In this document: positions 9,301 to 17,299 of the stretch, piece after piece
Numbering within the stretch: position 1 is the first letter of the stretch
Layout: each line of letters starts with the position of its first letter
Assembly: GCA_001725325.1 (NCBI GenBank)
Contig: MEFY01000002.1
Coordinates: 1,243,559-1,307,558, forward strand
Reading direction: 5' to 3'
DNA: 64,000 nt
Source: Leifsonia sp. SCN 70-46
GTDB taxonomy: Bacteria; Actinomycetota; Actinomycetes; Actinomycetales; Microbacteriaceae
Made by a program: the position numbers and the translations under genes
Notes under the pieces: generated by a model
Told to the model about the DNA's origin: nothing
Databases searched by the model: none
The model's input: only the letters and a program-made list of their open reading frames with translations

Positions 9301-9891
9301 ACGACCGTCGTGCAGGTGACGACGGGCGACGCCGTGGAGCCGGGCACGCCGCTCAACACGAGCCCGCCGACGATCTCGGGCACGCCGCAGGTGGGCAAGA
9401 AGCTCACCGCGTCGCCGGGGGAGTGGGACACCGAGGGCCTCACCTTCGCGTACCAGTGGCAGGCGGACGGCGCCGACATCGCGGGAGCGACCTCGGCGAC
9501 CTACAAGGTCCGTCCCGCCGACCAGGGCAAGAGCCTCACGGTCGTCGTGACGGCCACGAAGGGCGACCTGCCCCCGGGCACCGCGACCTCGGAGGCCGTG
9601 GTCGTGAAGTACTCCTCCACAGTCAAGGCCTCGCTGAGCCGGTCGGTGTACTTCTCCTGGCAGTCGTCGACCGCGACGATCACGGTCGACAGCCCCGCCG
9701 AGGCCGCTCCCACGGGGACCGTGACGCTCACGGTCGCCGGCAAGACGGTCACGGGCGCGCTGTCGAACGGGGTGGTGAAGCTGCAGCTGCCGAAGGTGGG
9801 CTCGGGCATCCACGCCGTCAAGGTCGCCTACAGCGGTGACGCGACGACGACGCCGAGCTCGACCACGAAGGTGATCTGGGTGGTCTTCTAG
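6322..9891 (+). CDS. Secreted subtilisin-like serine protease (S8) with PA and Ig-like domains
   Basis: 1189 aa from a GTG with GAGAAGGAAA just upstream. A signal peptide (RR near residue 10, cleavage about PANA-AS) is followed by an I9-type propeptide (GRYIVTLVDDS). The S8 catalytic domain has Asp about 195 (LGVLDTGIAPEN), His about 286 (DGDGHGSHT) and Ser about 616 (SGTSMAAPHIAG). A PA domain is inserted between His and Ser (CAPDSLTDAAAGKIVVCDRG). The C-terminal half carries fibronectin-like modules, an AYQWQADGADIAGAT repeat typical of Actinobacteria, and a final Ig-like domain. It has no sortase motif, so release into the medium is likely. It is monocistronic with its own terminator. Confidence 0.93.
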   Translation: MRSTNGRTLLRRPIRTFLAVAAGAAVVATGLIAAPANAASPAGGAFQNGGQTSFEPGRYIVTLVDDSVATYDGGIPGYPGTQPDEGDQLNARSAPVADYSDYLSDKQQAVADAAGVSIDVSYTLALNAFSADLSSAQAAQLVADRDVLAVTPDEIKHITATPSTSFLGLDGPGGVWESIGGADQAGDGVVLGVLDTGIAPENPAFAGDPLAGSSNPSTDGTTITFAKGDGGTFHGVCEAGEQFTADDCSTKIIGARYYLDGFGAANIGDTSTGPGEFVSPRDGDGHGSHTSSTAAGNVATPASVGGIDFGTITGVAPAAKIAVYKVCWSGPDPSVQTDDGCSTTDLLSGINQAVADGVDVINYSIGGGAAQTTYSATDDAFLGAASAGIFVAASAGNDGPGASTLDNASPWITTVAASTIPSYEATATLGDGQAFAGASITVNMDPEAEPLTAPLVNSTAVAVEGADAALCAPDSLTDAAAGKIVVCDRGTYGRVAKSAEVARVGGVGMILVNVTPGSIDTDFHSVPTVHLDSTYNEAVHTYAATEGATATFTTGNSTSYSPPTPQIAGFSSRGPVLADGSDLLKPDIAAPGVSILAAGPNQEGGEPTYEFLSGTSMAAPHIAGLAALYLGERPNATPAEIKSAMMTTAYDTLDADGNTVTDPFAQGAGHVDPTRFFEPGLLYLNGKLDWYAYLQGLGYDAGVEPIDGSNLNLASISIGALTAPETVTRTVTSTQAGTFDASVEGLDGIDATVEPAQLTFGAAGESQTFTVTFSRTSAPLDEFTTGSLTWTSGDTTVRSPIAVQPVTIVAPASVEGEGVTGSVSVEVTPGGDGEIPLSTSGLSAGTLLGHDTGVTGDGATYTTVVPEGAEFARFDLDALDDTTDLDLTVYLLDGDGNPVAGWQSATGSADERVDLAFPEAGTYQVLVDVFSAPDGVTWDATATAVVPGGAPLVLDPAVLTATQGVPTSYTASWADLAPNSTYLGVVNYGDTGATTVVQVTTGDAVEPGTPLNTSPPTISGTPQVGKKLTASPGEWDTEGLTFAYQWQADGADIAGATSATYKVRPADQGKSLTVVVTATKGDLPPGTATSEAVVVKYSSTVKASLSRSVYFSWQSSTATITVDSPAEAAPTGTVTLTVAGKTVTGALSNGVVKLQLPKVGSGIHAVKVAYSGDATTTPSSTTKVIWVVF

Positions 9892-9901
9892 CCCCCGTCG
9901 C

Positions 9902-9965
9902 GAGCGGCGGGTTCTCCGCGGCCCGGGCCATGACGGCCCCCACGGCCGCGGGGAACCCGCCGCTC
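9902..9965 (+). terminator. Terminator of the subtilase gene
   Basis: Twenty-two-base arms (9902-9923 and 9944-9965), beginning GAGCGGCGGG and ending CCCGCCGCTC, pair with one mismatch or wobble around a 20-nt loop. It starts 10 bp after the protease stop codon. Confidence 0.7.
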
Positions 9966-10013
9966 CTCCCTATGTAACGGCCATGTAAACGTGCGAGAAA
10001 CTCCTTGCCAAGA

Positions 10014-10040
10014 GTTTGTTCGTAAGGTTTACTAACAAAC
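10014..10040 (+). promoter_or_regulatory. 27-bp operator overlapping the start of the ROK regulator gene
   Basis: An inverted repeat with arms GTTTGTTCGTAAG and, read from the other side, GTTTGTTAGTAAA (11 of 13 matching). It ends one base before the ATG at 10041. Its position would block transcription or ribosome access, and no Shine-Dalgarno sequence is evident. It is well placed for autoregulation by the ROK protein, whose relatives bind AT-rich palindromes of similar form. Confidence 0.65.
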
Positions 10041-11174
10041 ATGACGACGGGGTTCACGACCGGCCGGGCACTGCGCCCCACGACGAAGGTGCTGCCCGAG
10101 CACGCCCGTGGCCACAACCGCTCCCTCGTGCTGCAGACGCTCTACCGTGCCGGCCAGCAGAGTCGGGCGGACATCGCCCGCGAGACGGGCCTTACCCGCG
10201 TCACGGTGTCCGACCTCGTCGCAGAGCTCATCGCCGAGGGGCTCGTCGTCGAGACCGGCCAGCGCGAGGATGCCCGCCCCGGCAAGCCCGCGACGCTCCT
10301 CGACCTCGACCGCACGTCGTTCCAGATCCTCGGCATCGACCTGAGCGAGTACGCGATCTTCCGCGGCGCCGTGCTCGACCTCGACGGCCAGATCCTGCAC
10401 CGCGCCGAGCTGCCCCTCGCCGGCGCCACGGGCAAGGATGCGACGGCCCTCGTCATCCGCCTCGCGGAGTCCCTGCTCGCCCAGGCGACGCTGCCGGTGC
10501 TCGGCCTCGGCGTCGGATCCCCCGGCATCGTCGACCTCGCGGGCGTCGTGCTCTCGGCACCGAACCTCGGGTGGGTCGGGGAGGACCTGCAGGGCATCCT
10601 CGCCACACGCTTCGCGCTGCCGGTGGTCGTCGCCAACGACGCCAACGCCGCGGCGCTCGCCGAGCACAGCTTCGGCGACGCGGACAGCGACATGATGCTC
10701 GTCAAGGTCGGCCACGGTGTCGGCGCGGGCCTCCTGCTCGACGGCGTGCCCCTCTTCGGCAGCCGCTTCGCCGCCGGGGAGATCGGCCACGTCGTCGTCG
10801 GCACCGACGGCGGCCTCGAGTGCGTGTGCGGCAAGCACGGCTGCCTCGAGACCTGGCTGTCGACCCCGCGGCTCGAGAAGGCGATCGCCGCCGACCCGCA
10901 GTCCCGGGACGAGATCGTGACGGAGGCCGGGCAGCGCCTCGGCATCGCCCTCGCCCCCGTCGTCGGAGCGCTCAACCTCGCCGAGGTCGTGCTGAGCGGT
11001 CCGACAGAACTACTTGATGGCCCGCTCGCCCGAGCGACCATCGACACGCTCCGCTCGCGCACGATGGCCGAATTCCACGGCGATCTCACGCTGCGGATGA
11101 CAACGCTCGGCGAGGACATCGTCATGCGCGGCGCTGCCGTGATGGTCCTCTCTGCGCAACTCGGGGTCTCGTAA
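10041..11174 (+). CDS. ROK family transcriptional regulator (NagC-like)
   Basis: 377 aa. An N-terminal winged helix-turn-helix (GHNRSLVLQTLYRAGQQSRADIARETGLTRV, about residues 28-60) is followed by a ROK sugar-kinase-like domain. The domain has GVGSPGIVDLAG, NDANAAALAEHSFG and the zinc site C-V-C-G-K-H-G-C-L-E. The ligand is inferred to be an N-acetylglucosamine derivative, because the operon that starts 50 bp downstream encodes GlcNAc uptake and catabolism. A palindrome at the ATG suggests that it represses itself. Confidence 0.88.
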   Translation: MTTGFTTGRALRPTTKVLPEHARGHNRSLVLQTLYRAGQQSRADIARETGLTRVTVSDLVAELIAEGLVVETGQREDARPGKPATLLDLDRTSFQILGIDLSEYAIFRGAVLDLDGQILHRAELPLAGATGKDATALVIRLAESLLAQATLPVLGLGVGSPGIVDLAGVVLSAPNLGWVGEDLQGILATRFALPVVVANDANAAALAEHSFGDADSDMMLVKVGHGVGAGLLLDGVPLFGSRFAAGEIGHVVVGTDGGLECVCGKHGCLETWLSTPRLEKAIAADPQSRDEIVTEAGQRLGIALAPVVGALNLAEVVLSGPTELLDGPLARATIDTLRSRTMAEFHGDLTLRMTTLGEDIVMRGAAVMVLSAQLGVS

Positions 11175-11224
11175 CCCCACGGCACCACCCTTGCACCATC
11201 CCCCATCCATAGAAGGAAGACACA

Positions 11225-12520
11225 ATGAAGCGAAAGATCGGACTGGTCGCAGCCGCGACCGCCGCACTCGTCGTTCTCGCCGGGTGCTCCACCACGCCGG
11301 CTCCTGCAGAGGAGTCGGCCGACGGCCAGAACATCACCCTCTGGCTCATGGGCGGTGACACCCCGGATGCGCTGCGCGACTACCTTAAGACCGAGTACGC
11401 GGACGCAACCGGGGGCACCCTTACCATCGAGCAGCAGGACTGGTCGGACGCTCTCTCGAAGCTGACCACCGCGCTGCCCGATGCCGAGAATACTCCGGAC
11501 GTGACCGAGATCGGGAACACCTGGTCGCCCACGTTCACCACGGTGGGCGCGTTCTCCGACATCACCGACATGTACGACGAGCTCGGCGGCAGCAAGCTGC
11601 TGCAGTCGTTCGTCGATGTCGGCGCCGTCGACGGTGCCAACTACGCCCTGCCGTACTACTTCGGCTCGCGCTACATCTTCTACCGCAAGGACATCTGGGC
11701 CGCTGCCGGCCTCGAGGTCCCGAAGACGCTCGCCGAGTTCAACGAGGATGCGGCCAAGCTCAAGACCGCCACGCAGTCCGGCTTCTACATCGGCGGCGAG
11801 GACTGGCGCAACGGCATCTCGTGGATCTTCGCCAACGGCGGAGAGCTCGCGGTCAAGGACGGCGACACCTGGAAGTCGAGCCTCTCCGACGCCAAGACGG
11901 TCGAGGGCCTGACGCAGCTGCAGAAGCTGTTCGCCGACGCCTCGCTCGCCCCGGCCACCGAGGCTGACAGCACCCCGTGGGTCAACATCAACAACAACGC
12001 CGCGACGGGTGCGCCCGAGGCCGCGACGATCATCGCTCCCGGATGGGCGCACTGGTCGATCGGCGACCTCACGCCCGACCCCAAGGACAGCACGAAGACC
12101 GTCGCGACGTGGAACGACGCGACCTTCGGCAACTTCGTCCTCCCGGGTGTCGACGGTGGCGCAGCCCCCGTCTTCGCCGGTGGCTCCAACATCGCGATCT
12201 CGGCGGCCAGCAAGAACCAGGCCGGCGCCCGCGAGCTCATGAAGATCATCTTCTCCGAGGAGTACCAGAACATGCTCGGCGCGAACGGCCTCGGCCCGGC
12301 GAACACGGACTACACGTCCTCGCTCGGCGACGACCAGTTCGCCAAGGCCCTCGCTGAGTCGGCCAAGGACTCGAAGCTCACCCCCGCCGCTCCCGGCTGG
12401 GCCGCTGTCGAGGGCTCGGGCCTGCTCGAGGAGTTCTTCGGCAAGGTGAACGCCGGTGGCGACATCAAGGCGCTCGCCAAGGAGTACGACGAGAAGATCG
12501 ACGCCCTGATCAACGGCTAG
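11225..12520 (+). CDS. ABC transporter substrate-binding lipoprotein for amino sugar / chito-oligosaccharide
   Basis: 431 aa. The signal peptide ends in the lipobox LVVLAGC (Cys about residue 21). The family-1 solute-binding fold is indicated by ITLWLMGGD near the N-terminus, YYFGSRYIFYRKDIWAAAG and FAGGSNIAISAASKNQ. It captures sugar outside the membrane and passes it to the two permeases that follow. The specificity for GlcNAc or chitobiose is inferred from nagB, nagA and the kinase in the same cluster. AAGGAAG precedes the ATG. A hairpin separates it from the permease genes, which usually raises expression of the binding protein over the permeases. Confidence 0.9.
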   Translation: MKRKIGLVAAATAALVVLAGCSTTPAPAEESADGQNITLWLMGGDTPDALRDYLKTEYADATGGTLTIEQQDWSDALSKLTTALPDAENTPDVTEIGNTWSPTFTTVGAFSDITDMYDELGGSKLLQSFVDVGAVDGANYALPYYFGSRYIFYRKDIWAAAGLEVPKTLAEFNEDAAKLKTATQSGFYIGGEDWRNGISWIFANGGELAVKDGDTWKSSLSDAKTVEGLTQLQKLFADASLAPATEADSTPWVNINNNAATGAPEAATIIAPGWAHWSIGDLTPDPKDSTKTVATWNDATFGNFVLPGVDGGAAPVFAGGSNIAISAASKNQAGARELMKIIFSEEYQNMLGANGLGPANTDYTSSLGDDQFAKALAESAKDSKLTPAAPGWAAVEGSGLLEEFFGKVNAGGDIKALAKEYDEKIDALING

Positions 12521-12535
12521 TACCCCTGTAGTACC

Positions 12536-12569
12536 CCGGCTGGGCGGCGTGCCAGCGCCGCCCAGCCGG
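12536..12569 (+). terminator. Intercistronic hairpin after the binding-protein gene
   Basis: A 14-bp perfect stem (CCGGCTGGGCGGCG and complement) with the 6-nt loop TGCCAG begins 16 bp after the stop codon. It lies between the binding-protein and permease genes. In such operons these hairpins partly terminate transcription or protect the upstream mRNA. Confidence 0.7.
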
Positions 12570-12611
12570 AACCCCCACCTCTTCCCCCACCTGCCGAAAG
12601 GAGGCCCCGTC

Positions 12612-13523
12612 ATGTCCGCGATCAGCCCCGTCCGCCGCCGCGGCCTCCGCGCCCCGCACTTCCTGCTCATCCCCTCGATCGTCATCCTCGTGCTCGGCAT
12701 GGGCTACCCGATGATCTGGCAGGTCGTCACCTCGTTCCAGAAGTTCGGCCTGCAGCAGCAGTTCGGCAAGCCCGCCGACTTCGTGTGGTTCGACAACTAC
12801 ATCAAGCTCGCGACGGATCCCCAGCTGTGGGTCGTCGTCGCCAAGTCCCTCGCCTTCTGCGTCATCACGGCGTTCATCACGCTCGTCGTCGGCACGCTGC
12901 TCGCCCTGCTCATGACCGCGGTCACGAAGACCGCCCGCCTCATCCTGCAGATCGCGCTCCTGCTCGCGTGGGCCATGCCCGTCGTCTCAGCCATGACCGT
13001 GTGGATCTGGCTCTTCGACCGCCGCCGCGGCGCCATCAACTACCTGCTCGACATGATCCCGGGCGTCGAGATGAACCGGTTCGACTGGCTCTCCACGCCC
13101 CTGACGTTCCTGCTCGTCGCGTGCATCATCGTCGTCTGGATGAGCGTGCCCTTCGTCGCCTTCTCGCTCTACGCGGGCCTCACCCAGGTCTCCGAGGAGG
13201 TCATGGAGGCCGCCCAGCTCGACGGGGCGAACGGCTGGCAGCGGTTCTGGGGCATCATCGCCCCGATGATCCGCCCGGTCATCTCGATCGTGCTGCTGCT
13301 GCAGCTCATCTGGGATCTGCGCGTCTTCACGCAGATCAAGCTCCTGCAGGATGCCGGTTCGAAGTCGGGCGACTACGACCTGCTCGGCACCTACATCTAC
13401 AAGCTCGGCACGAGCGCCCAGGACTTCGGGATGGCGTCGGCCGTCTCCATCCTCGTGCTCGCCATCACGATCGCCCTGAGCTGGTTCTACATCCGCTCGC
13501 TGCTCAAGGAGGACGAGGCATGA
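12612..13523 (+). CDS. Sugar ABC transporter permease (MalF type)
   Basis: 303 aa with six predicted transmembrane segments, the first near APHFLLIPSIVILVLGMG. The EAA loop that contacts the ATPase reads EEVMEAAQLDGANGWQRFWG near residue 195. The ATG at 12612 follows AAAGGAGG; an upstream in-frame start would add 21 residues before the ribosome-binding site. It forms a heterodimer with the next permease, overlapping its start as ATGA. No ATPase gene is present in the cluster; a shared MsiK-type ATPase elsewhere is the usual actinobacterial solution. Confidence 0.9.
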   Translation: MSAISPVRRRGLRAPHFLLIPSIVILVLGMGYPMIWQVVTSFQKFGLQQQFGKPADFVWFDNYIKLATDPQLWVVVAKSLAFCVITAFITLVVGTLLALLMTAVTKTARLILQIALLLAWAMPVVSAMTVWIWLFDRRRGAINYLLDMIPGVEMNRFDWLSTPLTFLLVACIIVVWMSVPFVAFSLYAGLTQVSEEVMEAAQLDGANGWQRFWGIIAPMIRPVISIVLLLQLIWDLRVFTQIKLLQDAGSKSGDYDLLGTYIYKLGTSAQDFGMASAVSILVLAITIALSWFYIRSLLKEDEA

Positions 13524-14359
13524 ACCGCCTGCGCCCCTCGAAGGTGCTCTGGAGCATCCTCGCCATCGTCGTGGCCGCCCTATGGGCGTTCCCCGTCTAC
13601 TGGATGGTGAGCTCGTCGTTCATCCCGACCGCCGTGCTGCAGTCGTTCATCCCGACGTTCTTCCCGACCAACCCCACCCTGAGCAACTTCACCGGGGCCG
13701 TGGCCGACGGCTCGTTCTGGAGCGCGCTCGGCATGAGCGTCGCCGTGACCCTCACGGTCGTGGTGTTCTGCATCCTGTTCGCGTTCCTCGCCGCGATCGC
13801 GATCAGCCGGTTCCGGTTCCGCGGCCGCCGCAGCTTCCTCATCGCCGTGCTCATCGTGCAGATGCTACCCGCGGAGGGGCTGTTCATCGCGCAGTACAAG
13901 ATGGTCGCGAGCGTGCACCTGCTCGACACCGTCATCGGCGTGAGCGTCATCTACATCGCGGCCGTCGTGCCCTTCACGGTGTGGATGCTGCGCGGCTTCG
14001 TCGCGGGCATCCCGGCCGACCTCGAGGAGGCGGCCATGGTCGACGGCCTCAGCAGGTTCGGCGCGTTCATGCGCATCACCTTCCCGCTGCTCGCGCCGGG
14101 CCTCGTCGCGTCGGGCGTCTACGCCTTCCTGCAGGCGTGGAACGAGTTCACGGTCGCCCTCGTGCTGCTGCCCTCCGAGGCCGCGCAGACCCTGCCGCTG
14201 TGGCTGCGCGGGTTCGTGCAGGCGTCGGCGACGCGCGAGACCGACTGGGGCCAGGTCATGGCCGCGTCGACGCTCGTCGCCGTGCCCGTCATCATCTTCT
14301 TCCTCATCGTGCAGGGCCGTCTCACGTCGGGGCTCGTGAGCGGGGCGGTGAAGGGATGA
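13520..14359 (+). CDS. Sugar ABC transporter permease (MalG type)
   Basis: 279 aa, six transmembrane segments, with the EAA motif LEEAAMVDGLSRFGAFMRIT near residue 180. The start ATG overlaps the stop of the first permease by 4 bp, and its own stop overlaps the ROK kinase start as ATGA. It is the second half of the importer pore for the amino sugar. Confidence 0.9.
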   Translation: MNRLRPSKVLWSILAIVVAALWAFPVYWMVSSSFIPTAVLQSFIPTFFPTNPTLSNFTGAVADGSFWSALGMSVAVTLTVVVFCILFAFLAAIAISRFRFRGRRSFLIAVLIVQMLPAEGLFIAQYKMVASVHLLDTVIGVSVIYIAAVVPFTVWMLRGFVAGIPADLEEAAMVDGLSRFGAFMRITFPLLAPGLVASGVYAFLQAWNEFTVALVLLPSEAAQTLPLWLRGFVQASATRETDWGQVMAASTLVAVPVIIFFLIVQGRLTSGLVSGAVKG

Positions 14360-15282
14360 CCCTCCTCACCACGGGCACGCTCCGGGTCGGGATCGATATC
14401 GGAGGGACGAAGACCGACGCCGTCGCGATCACCGCGTCGGGGGAGGTCGTCGAGCAGCTGCGCCTGCCCACGGGCTTCGGGCCGGATGCCGTGCTCGAGA
14501 CCGCGATCGCCGCCGTGACCCAGCTCTCCGAGCTCACCCACACCGACGTCGCCGGCTTCTCGTCGATCGGCATCGGCATCCCCGGGGCCGTCGACGCGTC
14601 GACGGGCCGCGTCACGCACGCCGTGAACCTCGGGCTCGAGGGCCTCGAGCTCGGCGCGGAGCTCACGCGCCGCCTCGGCCGCCCCGTGCGGATCGACAAC
14701 GACGTGAACGCCGCGGCCCTCGGCGCGTTCCACCTGCTCGACAAGCAGGACACCCACTCCATGGCCTACCTCAACCTCGGCACGGGCCTCGCGGCGGGCA
14801 TCGTCATCGAGGGCAGGGTGTGGCGCGGGGCGCGCGGCACCGCGGGCGAGATCGGCCACATCCCCGTCGACCCGCACGGGCCCGAGTGCCCGTGCGGCCA
14901 GCGCGGCTGCCTCGAGATGCTCGCCTCCGGCTCCGCCATCGCCCGGCAGTGGCCCACCGACGACCCCAAGCCCGCGCGCGCCCTGTTCGCGGCCGCCGAG
15001 GCGGGCGACCCTCGCGCCGTCGAGGTGCGCCAGCGCTTCGTCGACAGCGTCGCGGCGGCCGTGAGGATCCTCGTGCTCACCGTCGACGTCGACAGCGTCG
15101 TCATCGGGGGAGGCCTGTCGTCCCTCGGCCCCGTGCTCCTCGACGACGTGCGCGCGGTCCTGGCATCGTGGGAGTCGGTCTCGCCCTTCCTCGCCTCCAC
15201 GGCGCTGAGCTCGCGCGTCGCCATCGTCCCCGTCGAGTTCCCCGCCGCGGCAGTCGGCGCAGCACTGGTAGGAGTGGCCTAG
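14356..15282 (+). CDS. ROK family sugar kinase, probable N-acetylglucosamine kinase
   Basis: 308 aa. The ATP-binding motif GIDIGGTKTDAVAI is at residues 12-25. The substrate and catalytic stretch RIDNDVNAAALGAF holds the catalytic Asp. The ROK zinc motif ECPCGQRGCLEM is near residue 180 and VVIGGGLSSLGPVL near 255. Unlike the regulator at 10041 it has no DNA-binding domain, so it is an enzyme. Lying directly before nagB, it most likely phosphorylates imported GlcNAc (or glucosamine) to the 6-phosphate. Glucose cannot be excluded. Confidence 0.85.
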   Translation: MTLLTTGTLRVGIDIGGTKTDAVAITASGEVVEQLRLPTGFGPDAVLETAIAAVTQLSELTHTDVAGFSSIGIGIPGAVDASTGRVTHAVNLGLEGLELGAELTRRLGRPVRIDNDVNAAALGAFHLLDKQDTHSMAYLNLGTGLAAGIVIEGRVWRGARGTAGEIGHIPVDPHGPECPCGQRGCLEMLASGSAIARQWPTDDPKPARALFAAAEAGDPRAVEVRQRFVDSVAAAVRILVLTVDVDSVVIGGGLSSLGPVLLDDVRAVLASWESVSPFLASTALSSRVAIVPVEFPAAAVGAALVGVA

Positions 15283-16052
15283 TGGCCGAGGTCGTCATCG
15301 TCGGGTCTGCGGAGGACGCGGGGCAGGTCGCCGCGGACGCCATCGAGCACCTCGTGCGCGCCAACCCGCGCGCGGTGCTGGGGCTCGCGACCGGTTCCAC
15401 GCCCCTCACGACCTGGCGGGCCCTCGCGGCGCGCGGCCTCGACCTCTCGCAGGTGCGGGGGTTCGCGCTCGACGAGTACGTGGGGCTGCCGGCCGGGCAT
15501 CCCGAGTCGTACCGCTCGGTCATCACGCGCGAGGTCGTCGAGCCGCTGGGCCTCACCCCGGAGCTCGTGCGCGTGCCCGCCGACAGTGGACCCATCGAGA
15601 CCGCGGGCGCCGACTACGAGGCCGCGATCGAGGCGGCGGGCGGTGTCGACCTGCAGATCCTGGGCATCGGCCGCACGGGCCACATCGGCTTCAACGAGCC
15701 CGGCTCGTCGTTCGCCTCGCTCACGCGCGTCAAGACCCTCACGGAGCAGACGCGTATCGACAACGCGCGCTTCTTCGACTCGCCCGAGGATGTGCCGCGC
15801 CACTGCGTCACGCAGGGCCTCGGCACCATCCTGCGCGCGCGCCATCTCGTGCTGCTCGCCTTCGGCGCCGCCAAGGCCGCGGCGCTCGCGGGCGCCGTCG
15901 AGGGACCGCTCACCGCGTCGCTGCCCGGCTCGGCGATCCAGCTGCACCCGCGCGTGACCGTCATCGTCGACGAGGCTGCCGCCTCCGAGCTGCAGCACGC
16001 CGACTACTACCGCTACGCGTGGGAGCACCGCCTCCCGTGGGAGCGCCTCTAG
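15282..16052 (+). CDS. nagB: Glucosamine-6-phosphate deaminase
   Basis: 256 aa, GTG start overlapping the kinase stop by one base (TAGTG). It converts glucosamine-6-phosphate to fructose-6-phosphate and ammonia. Motifs are ATGSTPLTTWRAL near residue 35, FALDEYVGLPAGHPESY with the catalytic Asp-Glu, and GIGRTGHIGFNEPGS with the catalytic His. VTQGLGTILRARHLVLLAFG completes the fold. It is the last gene of the amino-sugar operon. It converges on nagA, with about 108 bp between them that hold nothing recognisable. Confidence 0.93.
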   Translation: MAEVVIVGSAEDAGQVAADAIEHLVRANPRAVLGLATGSTPLTTWRALAARGLDLSQVRGFALDEYVGLPAGHPESYRSVITREVVEPLGLTPELVRVPADSGPIETAGADYEAAIEAAGGVDLQILGIGRTGHIGFNEPGSSFASLTRVKTLTEQTRIDNARFFDSPEDVPRHCVTQGLGTILRARHLVLLAFGAAKAAALAGAVEGPLTASLPGSAIQLHPRVTVIVDEAAASELQHADYYRYAWEHRLPWERL

Positions 16053-16160
16053 CCCCGTCCCGCATCCTGCGCGCAGGTGGGCGAGATGGGCGGAACGTTC
16101 CGTGAAGCTCGCCACTCGGGCCGCAGCTCGCGGCCGGGTCTCGACGAGCCCGACCGGCGA

Positions 16161-17294
16161 CTAGAGCAGCGCGCCGTCCGCCCACACCTGTGTGACGTGC
16201 CACGCGTGGTCGAGCACGACGGCGTCGGCGGCGCGGCCCGCGGCCAGCAGCCCGTGCCGGTCGTCGATCCCGAGCGCCCGCGCGGGGGTGAGCGTGAGCG
16301 CCGCGACAGCGTCGACGGGGGCGATGCCCGCCTCGGAGACGGCCATGCGCAGCGCCGCATCCTGGGTCAGGGTCGATCCGGCGATCGTGGTCGTGCCGCG
16401 CAGCATCGCGAGCCCGTTGCGCACCGCGACGGTGAGGTCGCCGAGCGTGTAGTCGCCGTCGGCCGAGCCGGCCGCCGCCATGGCGTCGGTGACGAGCGCG
16501 ATACGTCCGGGCGCCTGCACGAACGCGAGGTGGGCGATGCGAGGATGCACGTGCTTGCCGTCGAGGATGAGCTCGAGCGTCACGCGCTCGTCGTCAAAGG
16601 CCGCGACCACGGGCCCGGGAGCGCGGTGGTGGATGCCCGGCATGGCGTTGAACGCGTGGGTGAGGATGCGCGCGCCCGCGTCGAACGCGCGCTTCGCGGT
16701 GTCCGCGTCGGCGACGGTGTGGCCCACGCCGACCGCGACGCCGGACTCCACGAGCACCTGCACGGCCTCGAGCGCGTTGGGCAGCTCGGGCGCGAGGGTG
16801 AGCTGGCGCAGCGTGCCGCGCGCGGCCTCGAGCAGCCGCTCGACGACGGCGGGCGTGGGCTCGAGCAGGTGCTGGGGGCTGTGCGCGCCGCGGTTGTCGG
16901 GGGAGAGGAACGGCCCCTCGAGGTGGGAGCCGAGGATGAGCGGGTCGCCCGCGGCCACGTCGGCGATCATGCCGAGCTGCTCGACGAGCGCATCGACGGG
17001 GTTGGCCACGAGGCTCACGACGGAGCGCGTCGTGCCGTGGGACCGGTGGGTCGCGAGGGCGGCGCGCAGGTCGTCCGCGCTGTCGTCGTAGGCGTGGCCG
17101 CCGCCGCCGTGACCGTGCAGGTCGATGAAGCCCGGCACGAGCCAGTGTCCGCCCACGTCGACGCTCTCGTCCGCGGCCGGGTGCTGCGGGCCGCTGCCGG
17201 TCGCCGTGATGGTGCCGTCGGCGACGAGCATCCAGAAGTCGTCGACCTGGCCGTGCGCGTCCAGCTTCCGGGCCGAGTGGAAGAGGATGCTCAC
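16161..17294 (-). CDS. nagA: N-acetylglucosamine-6-phosphate deacetylase
   Basis: 377 aa, GTG start. It removes acetate from GlcNAc-6-phosphate to feed nagB. Amidohydrolase motifs are PGFIDLHGHGGGGHAYDD, the metal-binding Glu in GSHLEGPFLSPD, and the ligand histidines in VGVGHTVADAD and ILTHAFNAMPGIHH. The catalytic Asp is in LVTDAMAAAGS. It lies on the strand opposite nagB, so it has its own promoter although it belongs to the same pathway. Confidence 0.94.
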   Translation of the reverse strand: MSILFHSARKLDAHGQVDDFWMLVADGTITATGSGPQHPAADESVDVGGHWLVPGFIDLHGHGGGGHAYDDSADDLRAALATHRSHGTTRSVVSLVANPVDALVEQLGMIADVAAGDPLILGSHLEGPFLSPDNRGAHSPQHLLEPTPAVVERLLEAARGTLRQLTLAPELPNALEAVQVLVESGVAVGVGHTVADADTAKRAFDAGARILTHAFNAMPGIHHRAPGPVVAAFDDERVTLELILDGKHVHPRIAHLAFVQAPGRIALVTDAMAAAGSADGDYTLGDLTVAVRNGLAMLRGTTTIAGSTLTQDAALRMAVSEAGIAPVDAVAALTLTPARALGIDDRHGLLAAGRAADAVVLDHAWHVTQVWADGALL

Positions 17295-17299
17295 GGCGC

